DNA of 64,000 nt. It comes from DAIDKA01 sp963726995 (GTDB lineage: Bacteria > Pseudomonadota > Gammaproteobacteria > Steroidobacterales > Steroidobacteraceae). This document shows positions 63,803 through 64,000 of the stretch, in pieces. Each line of letters opens with the position of its first letter. Position 1 is the stretch's first letter. Under the pieces are notes generated by a model. The model saw only the letters and a program-made list of their open reading frames with translations. It did no database searches and had not been told where the DNA came from. Both the position numbers and the translations under genes were made by a program. The stretch is taken from assembly GCA_963726995.1 (NCBI GenBank), contig CAVSEP010000006.1, positions 620,001 through 684,000 on the forward strand. The letters run 5' to 3'.

Positions 63803-64000
63803 TGAGCAATTTCGTTCCACAACTGGCCGAGAAGACTCCGGATGCGACGGAGTACATCGCCCATCATCTGACCTTTTTGACCAATCACAAGCCGCATGGC
63901 CTGCTGGACCTGTCGGTCGTCAATTTCGACAGCGTCTTCTTCTCGGTCCTGCTGGCGGTCGTGTTCGGTGGCAGCTTCATTGTCGCGGCGCGCCGGGCGA
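63802..64000 (+). CDS. atpB: ATP synthase F0 subunit a, cut by the window edge
   Basis: First 66 codons: MSNFVPQLAEKTPDATEYIAHHLTF with LTNHKPHGLLDLSVVNFDSV and the start of the first transmembrane helix FFSVLLAVVFGGSFIVAARRA. This is the usual beginning of the proton-channel a subunit in gammaproteobacteria (TEYIxHHLT). The rest lies beyond 64000. Confidence 0.9.
   Translation, partial: MSNFVPQLAEKTPDATEYIAHHLTFLTNHKPHGLLDLSVVNFDSVFFSVLLAVVFGGSFIVAARRA

Overview
The window is the replication-origin region of a high-GC gammaproteobacterial chromosome. The evidence is the order yidC-yidD-rnpA-rpmH (reverse strand) facing dnaA-dnaN-recF-gyrB (forward strand), three parS palindromes of the TGTTCCACGTGGAACA type in dnaN-recF, and parAB plus the start of the atp operon at the right end. 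Two further blocks match gene orders known from Pseudomonas and E. coli: glnA-DUF4124-glnL-glnG, and envC facing yibN-grxC-secB-gpsA with trmL beside them. I would place it near Xanthomonadales/Nevskiales, but the sequence alone does not fix the family. No tRNA, rRNA or CRISPR array was recognised.

Layout: 1-10.4 kb, origin and replication genes; gyrB carries an intein with a LAGLIDADG-type endonuclease and a helix-turn-helix insert. 10.4-18.3 kb, mixed metabolic and hypothetical genes, including an adjacent transglutaminase-like and stand-alone LanC-like pair. 18.3-22.9 kb, an accessory island: two integron attC-like sites pointing away from each other, decayed cassette-like genes (BrnT toxin remnant, glyoxalase/VOC remnant, a small cassette ORF), an intact BrnA-type antitoxin, and a FecR/Trp-rich exported protein whose glutamine-rich tail is encoded by 135-bp tandem repeats. 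22.9-27.2 kb, small metabolic and membrane genes. 27.2-32.1 kb, nitrogen control (glnA with a sigma-54 promoter, glnL, glnG). 32-38 kb, MscS channel, a membrane protein/XRE regulator pair with a palindromic operator, and the secB/envC block. 38-45 kb, c-di-GMP and phosphorelay signalling. 45-54 kb, OPT and POT transporters, hemD, Tat translocase, dtd, cytochrome c4. 54-60.8 kb, an exported S9 peptidase, an MBL hydrolase and the 2-methylcitrate (propionate) genes prpB-prpC-prpD. 60.8-64 kb, rsmG-parA-parB-atpI-atpB.

A recurring oddity is single-base frame disruption. gyrB (two compensating indels in the intein), parA, prpD, hemD, atpI (about three), a DUF1398 gene, a DUF4124 gene and several island genes each read correctly only if one base is added or removed, usually in a short homopolymer. 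Because gyrB is essential, consensus error in the assembly is the most economical explanation, although genuine decay is likely for the island remnants.
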